DNA of 9,459 nucleotides from Muribaculaceae bacterium (GCA_029051445.1 JAIDKP010000359.1:1-9459), one strand, 5' to 3'. Positions 1 to 6,254 are shown, counted from the stretch's first letter. Notes: generated from the sequence alone by a model not told the origin. Translations and numbers: made by a program.

Positions 1-2
1 AG

Positions 3-335
3 GTATGGCAATGCTATATGGACGAACGTCCTACTGAAAAACGTCTTGTCAACACCATGCGCGCCTCTATGCCTTCTATCGGCTCCGACATGACAACGCT
101 TACGATCGTTGTTGAAAATGAACTTCAGCGCAGTCTTATGGAGGAGGAGAAGGCAAGGCTTATTCCATATCTGCATAAAAATCTTGACAACGATTTTGTT
201 ACGCTCGATGTGAAAGTAAATGCAGGTGACGGGTCTCCCCGAACATGGACCGACCGTGAAGTCTACATGCACCTGCTTGAAAAAAATCCACAGATGGCCG
301 ATTTCATAAAGGAGATGGATCTTCGTCTTTCATAA
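3..335 (+). CDS. dnaX: DNA polymerase III subunit gamma/tau, C-terminal part (5' end outside window)
   Basis: This is the last roughly 110 residues of the clamp-loader ATPase subunit, which loads the sliding clamp and in its long form tethers polymerase and helicase. The frame is open to the left edge and reads VWQCYMDERPTEK before the first internal Met at 18, so that Met is not the start; the gene begins outside the window. The recognisable part is the Bacteroidetes-type tau tail: a W-x-x-Y start, a strand-rich middle, and the closing pattern WTDREVYMHLLEKNPQMADF followed by a short hydrophobic/acidic end. Bacteroides DnaX tails, as recalled, show the same 'EKNPAL..L...F.L' ending. The AAA+ and zinc-binding regions are not in the window, so the call rests on the tail alone. 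The stop is TAA at 333-335. A 114-bp gap with its own promoter separates it from the next operon. Confidence 0.8.
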   Translation, partial: VWQCYMDERPTEKRLVNTMRASMPSIGSDMTTLTIVVENELQRSLMEEEKARLIPYLHKNLDNDFVTLDVKVNAGDGSPRTWTDREVYMHLLEKNPQMADFIKEMDLRLS

Positions 336-343
336 AAACAGTA

Positions 344-365
344 TCACATCATTATATGATTGTGA
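344..365 (+). other. Imperfect inverted repeat after dnaX
   Basis: The left arm TCACATCAT (344-352) pairs with ATGATTGTGA (356-365) with one bulged base and a three-base loop. It begins nine bases after the dnaX stop codon. No T-tract follows, so it is at best a weak terminator or a transcript-end stabilising hairpin. Confidence 0.35.
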
Positions 366-407
366 AATCCAGGTTAAATAAAGGGTCGTTATCTCTGTGG
401 AAATATA

Positions 408-415
408 TATATTTG
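408..415 (+). promoter_or_regulatory. Bacteroidetes-type -7 promoter box for the ATP-grasp operon
   Basis: TATATTTG matches the Bacteroidetes -7 consensus TAnnTTTG exactly. Transcription would begin near 421-423, giving a leader of about 28 nt before the proposed TTG start at 450. I see no clear -33 TTTG at the expected 19-21 bp upstream, where the sequence is GGGTCGTTATC. The -7 call is therefore good but the promoter as a whole is incomplete. Confidence 0.55.
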
Positions 416-449
416 CAGTGCAATTCGAATCATATACCGAACAGCAACT

Positions 450-1340
450 TTGTCAACAGCAAAAATAGCGGGTATATTACGTCAACGTGACTACTCGCCC
501 AACCACATAGGCAATGACGCGGCTATCATGAATGCCGTACGCGACCAGCTGCGCAAACGTGGCTGTGAGGTCACGCTGTACAGTGAGGAACAGTTCGGCT
601 CGATGGACGACATCGGTCTTTCAGAACTCAAGAAAATGGACTGCATTCTTTCGATGTGCAGATCTCCTAAATGTGTTGATCGTCTGAAACAACTCGAAAA
701 AGAGGGTGTGTATGTAGAAAATTCCGGATCGGGCATAGAGAATTGCCGCCGTGAACGCATGAGCCGTATTCTTGTAGGTCATGCCATACCTTATCCTGTG
801 AATTTCACAGTAGATACCGACAAGTCCATGCTCTCTCGTCTTCAAGAACTGAACATAGGCAAATGCTGGATCAAGCAGGCCGATTTCCACTCGATGCATA
901 AAGAGGATGTCACATTTGTGCGTCATGCCGAAGAGGCACAGGAGGTTCTTCATGAGTATTTTTTACGCGGCATACGCCGTGCGGTCATCAACGAGCATGT
1001 GGTAGGTGATCTTATCAGATTCTATGGAGTCAGAGGCATGAGTTTCTTCCATTGTTTTCTCCCGATGGATGCAAGAAATTACGGTACTGATGTCCCTGAC
1101 AATACAGATGAGTCGAAAACCGGTCTGAATCACACCAAACTAAAGAATTTGTGTGAAAGAGCTGCAGAGGCACTTGAGATTGAGGTCTACGGCGGCGACT
1201 GCATGCTTCTTCCTTCGGGTGAATTTATGATAATCGATGTGAATGACTGGCCAAGTTTTGCTCCATGCCGAAAAGAGGCAAGTTCTGCTATAGCCCGCCA
1301 TGTACTACGCAAAATCAAGCAACTAAAAGGAGGTCGATAA
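450..1340 (+). CDS. ATP-grasp domain ligase of unknown substrate
   Basis: A 296-residue protein with the layout of an ATP-grasp carboxylate-amine ligase. Residues 4-100 look like the pre-ATP-grasp Rossmann-like lobe, opening AKIAGILRQRDYSPNHIG. In the nucleotide-binding lobe, K142 in WIKQAD and the ENEHV-like segment NEHVVGD (181-187) fit the ATP-binding Lys and hinge. The C-terminal metal-binding segment is YGGDCMLLPSG followed by MIIDVNDWPSFAPCR (260-274), where D250, D263, N265 and D266 are candidate Mg ligands. Members of this fold activate a carboxylate as acyl-phosphate and join it to an amine or other nucleophile; the substrate cannot be read here. There is no signal peptide or membrane segment, so it should be cytosolic. 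The start is TTG at 450: no ATG or GTG lies in frame between the upstream stop at 375 and the conserved N-terminus, and no Shine-Dalgarno is visible. It is first gene of a three-gene operon, 3 bp before the GtrA gene. Confidence 0.75.
   Translation: MSTAKIAGILRQRDYSPNHIGNDAAIMNAVRDQLRKRGCEVTLYSEEQFGSMDDIGLSELKKMDCILSMCRSPKCVDRLKQLEKEGVYVENSGSGIENCRRERMSRILVGHAIPYPVNFTVDTDKSMLSRLQELNIGKCWIKQADFHSMHKEDVTFVRHAEEAQEVLHEYFLRGIRRAVINEHVVGDLIRFYGVRGMSFFHCFLPMDARNYGTDVPDNTDESKTGLNHTKLKNLCERAAEALEIEVYGGDCMLLPSGEFMIIDVNDWPSFAPCRKEASSAIARHVLRKIKQLKGGR
1325..1334 (+). promoter_or_regulatory. Strong Shine-Dalgarno for the GtrA-like gene
   Basis: AAAAGGAGGT contains the complete AAGGAGGT anti-16S match, with nine bases between it and the ATG at 1344. 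It lies inside the last codons of the ATP-grasp gene, where it encodes part of the KGGR tail. Strong Shine-Dalgarno sequences are uncommon in Bacteroidetes and none of the other genes in this window has one, so it probably helps ribosomes re-initiate or raises output of the membrane protein. Confidence 0.65.
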
Positions 1341-1343
1341 CGT

Positions 1344-1880
1344 ATGCATAAAAAAATAAAGCATATTGGTCGTCACCTGGTCTACAGCAATGATTTTGTA
1401 AGCACTTTCCTTAGATCCGGCGTATCTTCACAGACTTCGGGACTTGTGGATTTTGTGGTGAGTTTCGTGATGTTCAAATGGTTGTTTCTCACTCCACTTA
1501 TATCGGCAGGAATAGGTGCAATAGCCGGCGGTATAGTAAATTTTTTGCTAAACTACCGGTTTACGTTCAGAGTAGAAGACTGCCCATGGAAGGCTCTTGC
1601 CGCCAAATTCGCACTTGTCTGGGCCGGCAGTCTTTTTCTCAATGCGAGCGGTACACAATTGATGTATTGGATTTTATGCCGATGGCATCTTCTGGAGACT
1701 ATAGGTTTCAAACCTGACGGCTACTTCTCTGCCGCCCGCCTCCTTGTCGCTATAATAGTCTCTCTCGGCTTTAATTTCACGTTGCAACGATACTTTGTCT
1801 ACCGCAAAACACGGTTTGACAACATCGCGCTCGCCATGACCAATTTGGTAATGCACGGACGTACTCATATCAACAAATAA
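1344..1880 (+). CDS. GtrA-like membrane protein
   Basis: A 178-residue integral membrane protein with the four-helix pattern of the GtrA/DPMS family (Pfam GtrA). Hydrophobic segments lie at about 33-52, 53-71, 88-112 and 128-150. Two family hallmarks are visible: the end of helix 2, GGIVNFLLNYRFTFR (62-76), and the end of helix 4, LGFNFTLQRYFVYR (141-154), each with the Asn plus aromatic/basic pattern. Known members help move or present polyprenyl-linked sugars, or act as membrane partners of glycosyltransferases, in the cytoplasmic membrane. Here no glycosyltransferase is adjacent; the neighbours are an ATP-grasp ligase and a CDP-alcohol phosphatidyltransferase. That suggests (inference) a role in translocating or organising the lipid product of the downstream enzyme. 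The basic N-terminus (about 30 residues) is polar. The start is supported by a strong Shine-Dalgarno, and 19 bp separate its stop from the next start. Confidence 0.82.
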   Translation: MHKKIKHIGRHLVYSNDFVSTFLRSGVSSQTSGLVDFVVSFVMFKWLFLTPLISAGIGAIAGGIVNFLLNYRFTFRVEDCPWKALAAKFALVWAGSLFLNASGTQLMYWILCRWHLLETIGFKPDGYFSAARLLVAIIVSLGFNFTLQRYFVYRKTRFDNIALAMTNLVMHGRTHINK

Positions 1881-1899
1881 ATATCACTCTTAACGAGAT

Positions 1900-2826
1900 A
1901 TGAATTTCAAGGAACTTAAAGAAAACTACAGAAGCACTCTGAAGAGTTCGGATACAGAAGAAACCATAGATTTGTGTTTCTATCGCCCTGTAGGATACAT
2001 GTGGGCTCTTATCGCCAAAAAACTCGGCATACATCCCAACACCATAACAATCGCATCTATATTTCTCGGTGTCGGAGCCGGTGTGATGATGTACTACAAT
2101 GATCTTTTGATCAATATGCTCGGCATGGTGCTTCTTGTATGGGCAAACTCCTATGACAGCGCCGACGGCCAGCTTGCCCGCATGACCAAACAGTATTCGC
2201 AACTTGGACGCATACTTGACGGTGTGGCCGGCGATATCTGGTTTGCCGCGATATATGTGGCTATCTGTCTGCGTGAGCCTCACACATCACTGTTTTTCAA
2301 TCAGTATCCCTGGCTTATATGGGTAATGGCTGTATCTGCCGGCTTCTGCCACGGCAAACAGGCTGCCATGGCTGATACGTATCGCCAGTTCCATCTTCTG
2401 TTTGTGAACGGAAAGAGTGAGCTTGACAATTCAGCAGATCTTAAAAAACAGCTTTCTGAAACTCCCAAAAGTCAGTGGTTCAAACGACTTACTCTCACTT
2501 TCTACAGAGGCTACACAATGCAGCAAGAGGCTACAAGCCCATCAATGCAGAAACTCCGCCGCGAAATAAATCAGAAATGGCCTGACGGAAATATCCCCCA
2601 GTGGTTCAGAGATGAATTCCGTGCAGCGTCTAAGCCTCTGATGAAGTTCACCAATATTCTTACTTTCAACTGGCGCGCAATAACTCTGTTTGTATCGCTG
2701 CTTCTCCAGATGCCTTGGCTGTATTTTGCCGCTGAACTTACTGTATTCAACTTTATCATGCTTTATATGATAATGAGACATGAGCGTATCTGCCGCCGGT
2801 TTATCAAGAAAATAGAGGAGCTTTGA
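1900..2826 (+). CDS. CDP-alcohol phosphatidyltransferase family protein with variant motif
   Basis: A 308-residue membrane enzyme of the CDP-alcohol phosphatidyltransferase family, which swaps CMP on a CDP-linked donor for an alcohol to make a phosphodiester lipid. The signature D-x2-D-G-x2-A-R-x8-G-x3-D-x3-D is present as D86, D89, G90, A93, R94, G103 and D107. The last position (111) is Gly and an Asp follows at 112 (segment GRILDGVAGD). HPNTITIAS (45-53) precedes the first helix. Hydrophobic segments lie at about 49-65, 69-84, 113-124, 136-150, and a C-terminal pair around 259-292. Residues about 151-250 form a polar insert containing HGKQAAMADTYRQFH, larger than in short family members. 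It is the last gene of the operon with the ATP-grasp and GtrA proteins. The alcohol acceptor is unknown; inositol phosphate is one possibility because Bacteroidetes inositol-lipid loci use this family, but no inositol phosphate synthase gene is in the window. Confidence 0.85.
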   Translation: MNFKELKENYRSTLKSSDTEETIDLCFYRPVGYMWALIAKKLGIHPNTITIASIFLGVGAGVMMYYNDLLINMLGMVLLVWANSYDSADGQLARMTKQYSQLGRILDGVAGDIWFAAIYVAICLREPHTSLFFNQYPWLIWVMAVSAGFCHGKQAAMADTYRQFHLLFVNGKSELDNSADLKKQLSETPKSQWFKRLTLTFYRGYTMQQEATSPSMQKLRREINQKWPDGNIPQWFRDEFRAASKPLMKFTNILTFNWRAITLFVSLLLQMPWLYFAAELTVFNFIMLYMIMRHERICRRFIKKIEEL

Positions 2827-2871
2827 TGCTCGTGAATGCCACAATGTCGGCATGACGTAGTGTCGCGAGCA
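2827..2871 (+). other. Foldable 3' segment after the operon
   Basis: Starting at the base after the stop codon, an outer stem TGCTCG (2827-2832) pairs with CGAGCA (2866-2871). Inside it, ATGCC (2836-2840) pairs with GGCAT (2849-2853) and GAC (2854-2856) pairs with GTC (2862-2864), giving a possible small three-way junction. It lies 9 bp before the long terminator hairpin. It could be a transcript-end structure; the inner stems are short, so chance is possible. Confidence 0.35.
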
Positions 2872-2880
2872 AATATACAA

Positions 2881-2935
2881 ATACTTCAAGCAGAACGCAC
2901 ATATTGTGTATTTCTGCTTGAAGTATCTTGTTTTA
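2881..2935 (+). terminator. Long-stem terminator of the ATP-grasp/GtrA/CDP-AP operon
   Basis: The arms ATACTTCAAGCAGAA (2881-2895) and its exact reverse complement (2912-2926) form a perfect 15-bp stem. The 16-base loop can itself pair CACA (2898-2901) with TGTG (2905-2908). The sequence CTTGTTTTA follows, a modest T-rich tail. This fits a rho-independent terminator 55 bp after the operon's last stop codon. The stem is longer than needed for termination, so an alternative is an inverted repeat left from a mobile element. Confidence 0.7.
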
Positions 2936-3051
2936 TATTGTATAAGTCTATTGAATATTCATAATACAATATCATCAATCATGTATTATTTTAAAATAAT
3001 TATAAAATAGTTAAGTTATTTTTTTGTTTTTAAGGTATTATTCTATATATT

Positions 3052-3459
3052 GCAGGCGGAAACAATCTTATTGCTTTAGCCGGTTTCAAAGAATTGGGTT
3101 ATAGTAATGCAGAACTTGAAAATTTCATAGTGCCACAGTGTATTGCATATCTAAATTCTGAAGGCCCTGTATATATCACTGGAGTATCATATAGAGAAGG
3201 TCATGCATGGGTTGTTGACGGATATGACAACTACTCAACCGCTTATGATTACTTCAATGCGGATACAGGAGAGTACGCATTCACACGTCAGAATTCTGTG
3301 GTATACACATATCTCCATTTTAATCTCGGTTGGGGCGGAAAGAGTGATGCATACTATTTATGCGATGGCACAAACAATGGAGAATCGGGACTATATAAAA
3401 ATTTCTCTACTTTTGAGTTCAATTCTTACAATCAAATAATTTCAGGGATAAAACAATGA
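3052..3459 (+). pseudogene. C-terminal remnant of a C10 (streptopain-like) cysteine protease
   Basis: The frame is open from 3034 to the TGA at 3457-3459. Protease-like sequence begins at about 3052 (AGGNNLIALAGFKELGYSNA). The segment GHAWVVDGY carries the catalytic His (codon 3202-3204), and HFNLGWGGKSDAYYL matches the family's Asn/Trp active-site region. Peptidase family C10 enzymes are secreted papain-fold proteases with a prodomain, a catalytic Cys upstream and a His downstream. Here the signal peptide, prodomain and Cys-bearing half are missing and the preceding 120 bp is AT-rich non-coding DNA. The usual NWGWGG is NLGWGG, so one conserved Trp is also changed. An in-frame TTG at 3094 is only a nominal start. 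I read it as an N-truncated pseudogene. A poor promoter (TTTG at 3023-3026, TATATTG at 3046-3052) might still transcribe it and the overlapping downstream gene. Confidence 0.75.
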
Positions 3460-4088
3460 GACAGATTAAACAGTTGTTATGGATGCTGCTGGGAGTGGTG
3501 GCATTCATAGGGTTCACATCGTGTGATGATGATATTGTAAAGTACCACAATAAAGAAGAGGTCTCAGGAGAGACCGGAAAGGATGATATCAGTGATCTAA
3601 AGGATATTCTTATTACCAATTATTTTTATACCTTACGTGTTTACATTGAAGATGAAGCGGGTAATGATGTAGTTGATAAATGGTGTAATCTAAATGATTC
3701 TGAAAAAGAATATATACTGACAGAAACATGCAAAAAATGTTCAGGTAAAAGCAGTCTTCAATCAGGAGGGAGTAATCCAAAACATTTCCTTATCAGCGCA
3801 AATCTGGCATATATCTATAAAGATGACTTTGTCGTAGAACACTTCAGGGTCTTTAAAGATGATGCCGAGGGATTGACATTCAATGGAATTTGTATTGACT
3901 ATGACTGGAATGGCAAGGGTGCAATAGAATATACATTCAAAGGTGTAGATATTCCAATAAAGGAGGAAATTGGTAGAACATACTACAACTACGAAGATGG
4001 GAAATACTACACAGATGAAGACTATGTTTCACCCTACTCCGAGATAACGCTTGTGCGGCACAACGACGGAACATATACTGTGAAATAA
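3456..4088 (+). CDS. Surface-type lipoprotein, possible orphan partner of the C10 protease
   Basis: A 210-residue predicted lipoprotein. A basic start (MRQIKQ) and hydrophobic stretch (8-20) lead to FTSC with the lipid-accepting Cys at 23. Asp occupies 24-26, and acidic residues right after the Cys are typical of Bacteroidetes lipoproteins exported to the cell surface. The mature part is strand-rich and acidic, with C77, a C-x2-C pair (92, 95) and C146, and many Tyr/Asp turns such as DYDWNGKG and YYNYEDGKYY. I do not recognise a domain. The ATG overlaps the TGA of the protease remnant (ATGA), so the two were translationally coupled. C10 proteases in Bacteroides are reported with co-encoded inhibitor lipoproteins of the Spi/staphostatin-like kind; the position fits that role but no sequence signature proves it. 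Its base composition is more AT-rich than the flanking housekeeping genes, which fits acquired DNA. Confidence 0.7.
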   Translation: MRQIKQLLWMLLGVVAFIGFTSCDDDIVKYHNKEEVSGETGKDDISDLKDILITNYFYTLRVYIEDEAGNDVVDKWCNLNDSEKEYILTETCKKCSGKSSLQSGGSNPKHFLISANLAYIYKDDFVVEHFRVFKDDAEGLTFNGICIDYDWNGKGAIEYTFKGVDIPIKEEIGRTYYNYEDGKYYTDEDYVSPYSEITLVRHNDGTYTVK

Positions 4089-4143
4089 TAATTTAGTGGA
4101 AGGAAGCTGTTTCAAAAAGGTTTCTTACATGGGAAATACTACA
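3997..4143 (+). repeat. 15-bp direct repeat spanning the lipoprotein 3' end
   Basis: ATGGGAAATACTACA occurs at 3997-4011, inside the lipoprotein gene where it encodes part of DGKYYT, and again at 4129-4143, 40 bp after that gene's stop. Sequence beyond the 15 bases does not match. It may mark an old duplication or recombination junction, or shared GKYY-type coding sequence in two unrelated genes. Confidence 0.5.
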
Positions 4144-4250
4144 TCCAGTTTGTGGGCGTACTGTCGCACGCCACTACTTTTGGGGTGGCGTTCAGAGATC
4201 TCGGAATACTCGAATACTATGTGAGTGAACTTTTTTCAGACGCGATTTAA
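4092..4250 (+). other. Short open frame without a start codon, possible gene relic
   Basis: The interval between the lipoprotein gene and the SIMPL gene (4089-4316) holds no convincing gene. One frame is open for 52 codons from a stop at 4089 to TAA at 4248, with no ATG. It reads in part HGKYYIQFVGVLSHATTFG and later FRDLGILEYYVSELF, a hydrophobic-aromatic composition that looks protein-like. I do not recognise it. It shares the GKYY-encoding repeat with the lipoprotein gene but nothing further. It may be the tail of a deleted gene, or chance. Confidence 0.3.
4152..4191 (+). other. Two mutually exclusive hairpins sharing one arm
   Basis: ACGCCAC (4168-4174) can pair with GTGGGCGT (4152-4159, one bulge) upstream or with GTGGCGT (4185-4191, perfect 7 bp) downstream. 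The arrangement resembles an attenuator switch, but no + strand gene follows it and no T-tract is attached, so function is doubtful. Confidence 0.3.
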
Positions 4251-4282
4251 AAATTCCGGGCACACCGTAAGGTGTACCCGGG
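4251..4282 (-). terminator. Rho-independent terminator of the holA-SIMPL transcript
   Basis: On the minus strand CCGGGTACACC pairs with GGTGTGCCCGG around a TTAC loop (11 positions with a single A-C mismatch). AATTTTTAAA follows, giving the required T-run on the minus strand only. It sits about 35 bp after the SIMPL stop codon, in the right place and orientation to end that transcript. On the + strand no T-run follows the hairpin. Confidence 0.8.
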
Positions 4283-4316
4283 TATAGAGCTGCGATGCTT
4301 TTCGGGCAGTGGGGTA

Positions 4317-5171
4317 TTACTTGTAGATGGCGGTGAAGATAACGCTTACGTTGTAGGTCTTTTTAATCAGCGGGAATGTGTTGAGCGATTCGAGTGATGC
4401 GCCGCCTGCATCCATAGCTTCCTCTGTAACCATGTCGTTCATCATCGCGGCAGACTTTAACATGCGTGGCTGCACTACAGTGGTCATCACGGGCATGTTG
4501 CCGTCGACAATCTGCTGTGGTTCACCAAGAGTGCCGTTATAGGTCTGCACCATATACGCAGCCTTTTCCCGCGCATCCCCAAGAGCCTGCACACGTCCCT
4601 TACGGTCGTACTGATCCATTTCTTTGTTTTTCATCTCGCCGAATGACATCAACGCTACTCCCTGCTTGTCGAGAGCAGAGATGAACTTAGTGAGCTGAGC
4701 CGGTTCGGTAAGCTTAATGTCATATTGTTTTGATACGAGATAGGGTGCATTGCGCCAGCGCCAATAGTCGCCAAGCTCTGATATGTTTATGTCGTCTTTG
4801 GAAAGACCGGCTTTGTCAGCCGCGCGAATGACGCGATCTTCAAGCGTGGCTATGTCGACAAGAGTATACTTGATATCCTTTTTTTTGCCCTCGTAGACTT
4901 TATCGCCTACCTTGAACTGGAATTTTGCATCGGGCAATGTAGAGTCGAAAAGCGACTGATCAAACACTATGTTGGAAGAGTAATCGCCGTAGTCTACGAA
5001 AATCTTACCCTTGAAATCTATCTGATGATATTCTTTTTCTGTCAGTAGCAGATGAACTTCGTCGGGGACGATCGAGAGTTCAGCCTTACCTGAGACCAAT
5101 ATCGTATTCTGTGCGACAAGAGAGGGAATGAATGCAGAGAGCATAAGAGCAATTAAAAATGTTTTCTTCAT
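4317..5171 (-). CDS. Periplasmic SIMPL-domain (DUF541) protein
   Basis: A 284-residue exported protein of the SIMPL/DUF541 family. Residues 1-20 are a signal peptide (basic KK, hydrophobic core, SLVA before Q21), with no lipobox Cys, so the mature protein should be periplasmic. The family opening strand ILVSGKAELSIVPDEVHLL (24-42) is clear. A helix with the A-x3-A-x2-KA pattern, ALGDAREKAAYMV, is followed by the GTLGEPQQI turn typical of the C-terminal half. Residues about 50-100 form a variable insert with FDQSLFDSTLPDAKF, and residues 220-265 are Met-rich (MPVMTT, MLKSAAMMNDMV). The molecular role of the family is not settled; some members are linked to signalling or stress tolerance. It follows holA by 48 bp with no promoter visible in the gap, so the two are probably co-transcribed. 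A terminator lies just downstream. Confidence 0.85.
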   Translation of the reverse strand: MKKTFLIALMLSAFIPSLVAQNTILVSGKAELSIVPDEVHLLLTEKEYHQIDFKGKIFVDYGDYSSNIVFDQSLFDSTLPDAKFQFKVGDKVYEGKKKDIKYTLVDIATLEDRVIRAADKAGLSKDDINISELGDYWRWRNAPYLVSKQYDIKLTEPAQLTKFISALDKQGVALMSFGEMKNKEMDQYDRKGRVQALGDAREKAAYMVQTYNGTLGEPQQIVDGNMPVMTTVVQPRMLKSAAMMNDMVTEEAMDAGGASLESLNTFPLIKKTYNVSVIFTAIYK

Positions 5172-5219
5172 AGAATAAAGAGTTTAACTTTTGGTATAAC
5201 AATCAAGATAATGAAAAGA

Positions 5220-6242
5220 TCACTGACGGCGTCCGGGTGATGTGAGTATATCCATTATGAGTTCTTCCTGAAGCAGGAACGGGTTGCGTCGGCTGCCATT
5301 TCCTTTTGCCGCGGCATCAAATCTTCTGATAAGTGAAATAATATCTATCAGCTGCCACGGATTATAGTTGCGTTTACACAGAATGATATCCGACAATTGC
5401 CATGTGCCTCTCAGACCGAGCGCGTTGACTATATTCTGGTCACCTCCGGGTGTGTAGTATGCCACAAGTGCCGATGAAAAGAGGTCAAAGAGGGTCACGG
5501 ATGTAACAGCCCACGGATTGTTTTTCTGATTGGCAGTGAAATACTTTGCAATTTTTATAGCTTTAACAAAATCTCTTCCGGCCAATGCACGCCTCAACTC
5601 ATAGTTGTTGTATTCGGTGCTTACTCCGATAAGGCTTTCGACACTCTCAGGTGTCACCGTCGCCCCTTCTCCAAGCGCCACACTCATTTTTGCGACTTCG
5701 TTGTAGATGCGCGACAAGTCGGTACCTACAAAATCCCTTATCATCTCAAGCGCCTTGGGCTCGTAGCGCAAATTGCGCGAATTGAGGAAGTCAATCAGAA
5801 TAGCGCTTATCCTGCTTTCTTTTTCTTTCTTGAATTCAATGTCTACCCCACCCCCTTTTTTCAGTGCAGCAACAAACTCCTTGCATGAGGGATTTTCTCC
5901 ACGCGCCGCCACAACGAGCAGAGTTGAGTGAGAAGGATTGGCCACATACGCTGCAAGTTTGTTGAGCCACTTTCCTCCGGCAGTCTGCGCTTCACGCACG
6001 ACAACTACCAACCTCTCGGCCATCATAGGATAACGACGGCATATATCCATAATGTCGTCGGGTGTTTTCTCGGCAGCATAGAAAGTGAACATGTTGAAAG
6101 GTCTGTCATTTTCAGGTAATAATTCAGAAAACAACTTAACCAGTTCATCAATGAAGAAACCTTCTTCTCCATGCAGATAGTAGACCGGCGCGATCTTGCG
6201 CGCCGCAATCTGCTTCTTGATGGTATCAACAGGATTTTCCAT
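5220..6242 (-). CDS. holA: DNA polymerase III subunit delta
   Basis: A 340-residue protein with the length and layout of the clamp-loader delta subunit, which opens the beta sliding clamp during loading. The N-terminal AAA+-like domain begins APVYYLHGEEGFFIDELV (18-35), a hallmark of delta proteins. It lacks a functional Walker A, as expected because delta does not hydrolyse ATP. Domain II holds YEPKALEMIRDFVGTDLSRIYNE-type sequence (160-182), with FVGTDLSRIYNEVAKM the standard delta segment. The C-terminal helical collar domain begins around IGVSTEYNNYELRRALA (205-221), and the typical NPWAVTSVT and NPFLLQEEL segments follow. The start is ATG at 6240-6242; no later Met precedes the PVYYLHG motif. 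It leads a minus-strand pair with the SIMPL gene. Its natural partner dnaX lies at the left of the window. Confidence 0.93.
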   Translation of the reverse strand: MENPVDTIKKQIAARKIAPVYYLHGEEGFFIDELVKLFSELLPENDRPFNMFTFYAAEKTPDDIMDICRRYPMMAERLVVVVREAQTAGGKWLNKLAAYVANPSHSTLLVVAARGENPSCKEFVAALKKGGGVDIEFKKEKESRISAILIDFLNSRNLRYEPKALEMIRDFVGTDLSRIYNEVAKMSVALGEGATVTPESVESLIGVSTEYNNYELRRALAGRDFVKAIKIAKYFTANQKNNPWAVTSVTLFDLFSSALVAYYTPGGDQNIVNALGLRGTWQLSDIILCKRNYNPWQLIDIISLIRRFDAAAKGNGSRRNPFLLQEELIMDILTSPGRRQ

Positions 6243-6246
6243 ATAA

Positions 6247-6254
6247 CAAAGATA
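6247..6254 (-). promoter_or_regulatory. Candidate -7 promoter box directly before holA
   Basis: On the minus strand TATCTTTG matches TAnnTTTG exactly and ends four bases before the holA ATG. If used, transcription would begin at or next to the start codon, giving a leaderless message. A TTTG lies upstream (complement of 6281-6284), but the spacer of 26 bp is longer than the usual 19-21. Confidence 0.45.

Noticed and set aside
1870..2283. 137-codon minus-strand frame over the CDP-AP gene
   Set aside because: It opposes a gene with a clear family motif and operon context, and no promoter or homology is evident.
450..2826. A complete inositol-lipid biosynthesis locus
   Set aside because: No myo-inositol phosphate synthase, cytidylyltransferase or phosphatase is in the window; only the CDP-AP gene would fit, so the assignment is not made.
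2881..2926. Terminal inverted repeat of an insertion sequence
   Set aside because: The arms are only 16 bp apart with no transposase or target duplication nearby, so a hairpin terminator is the simpler reading.
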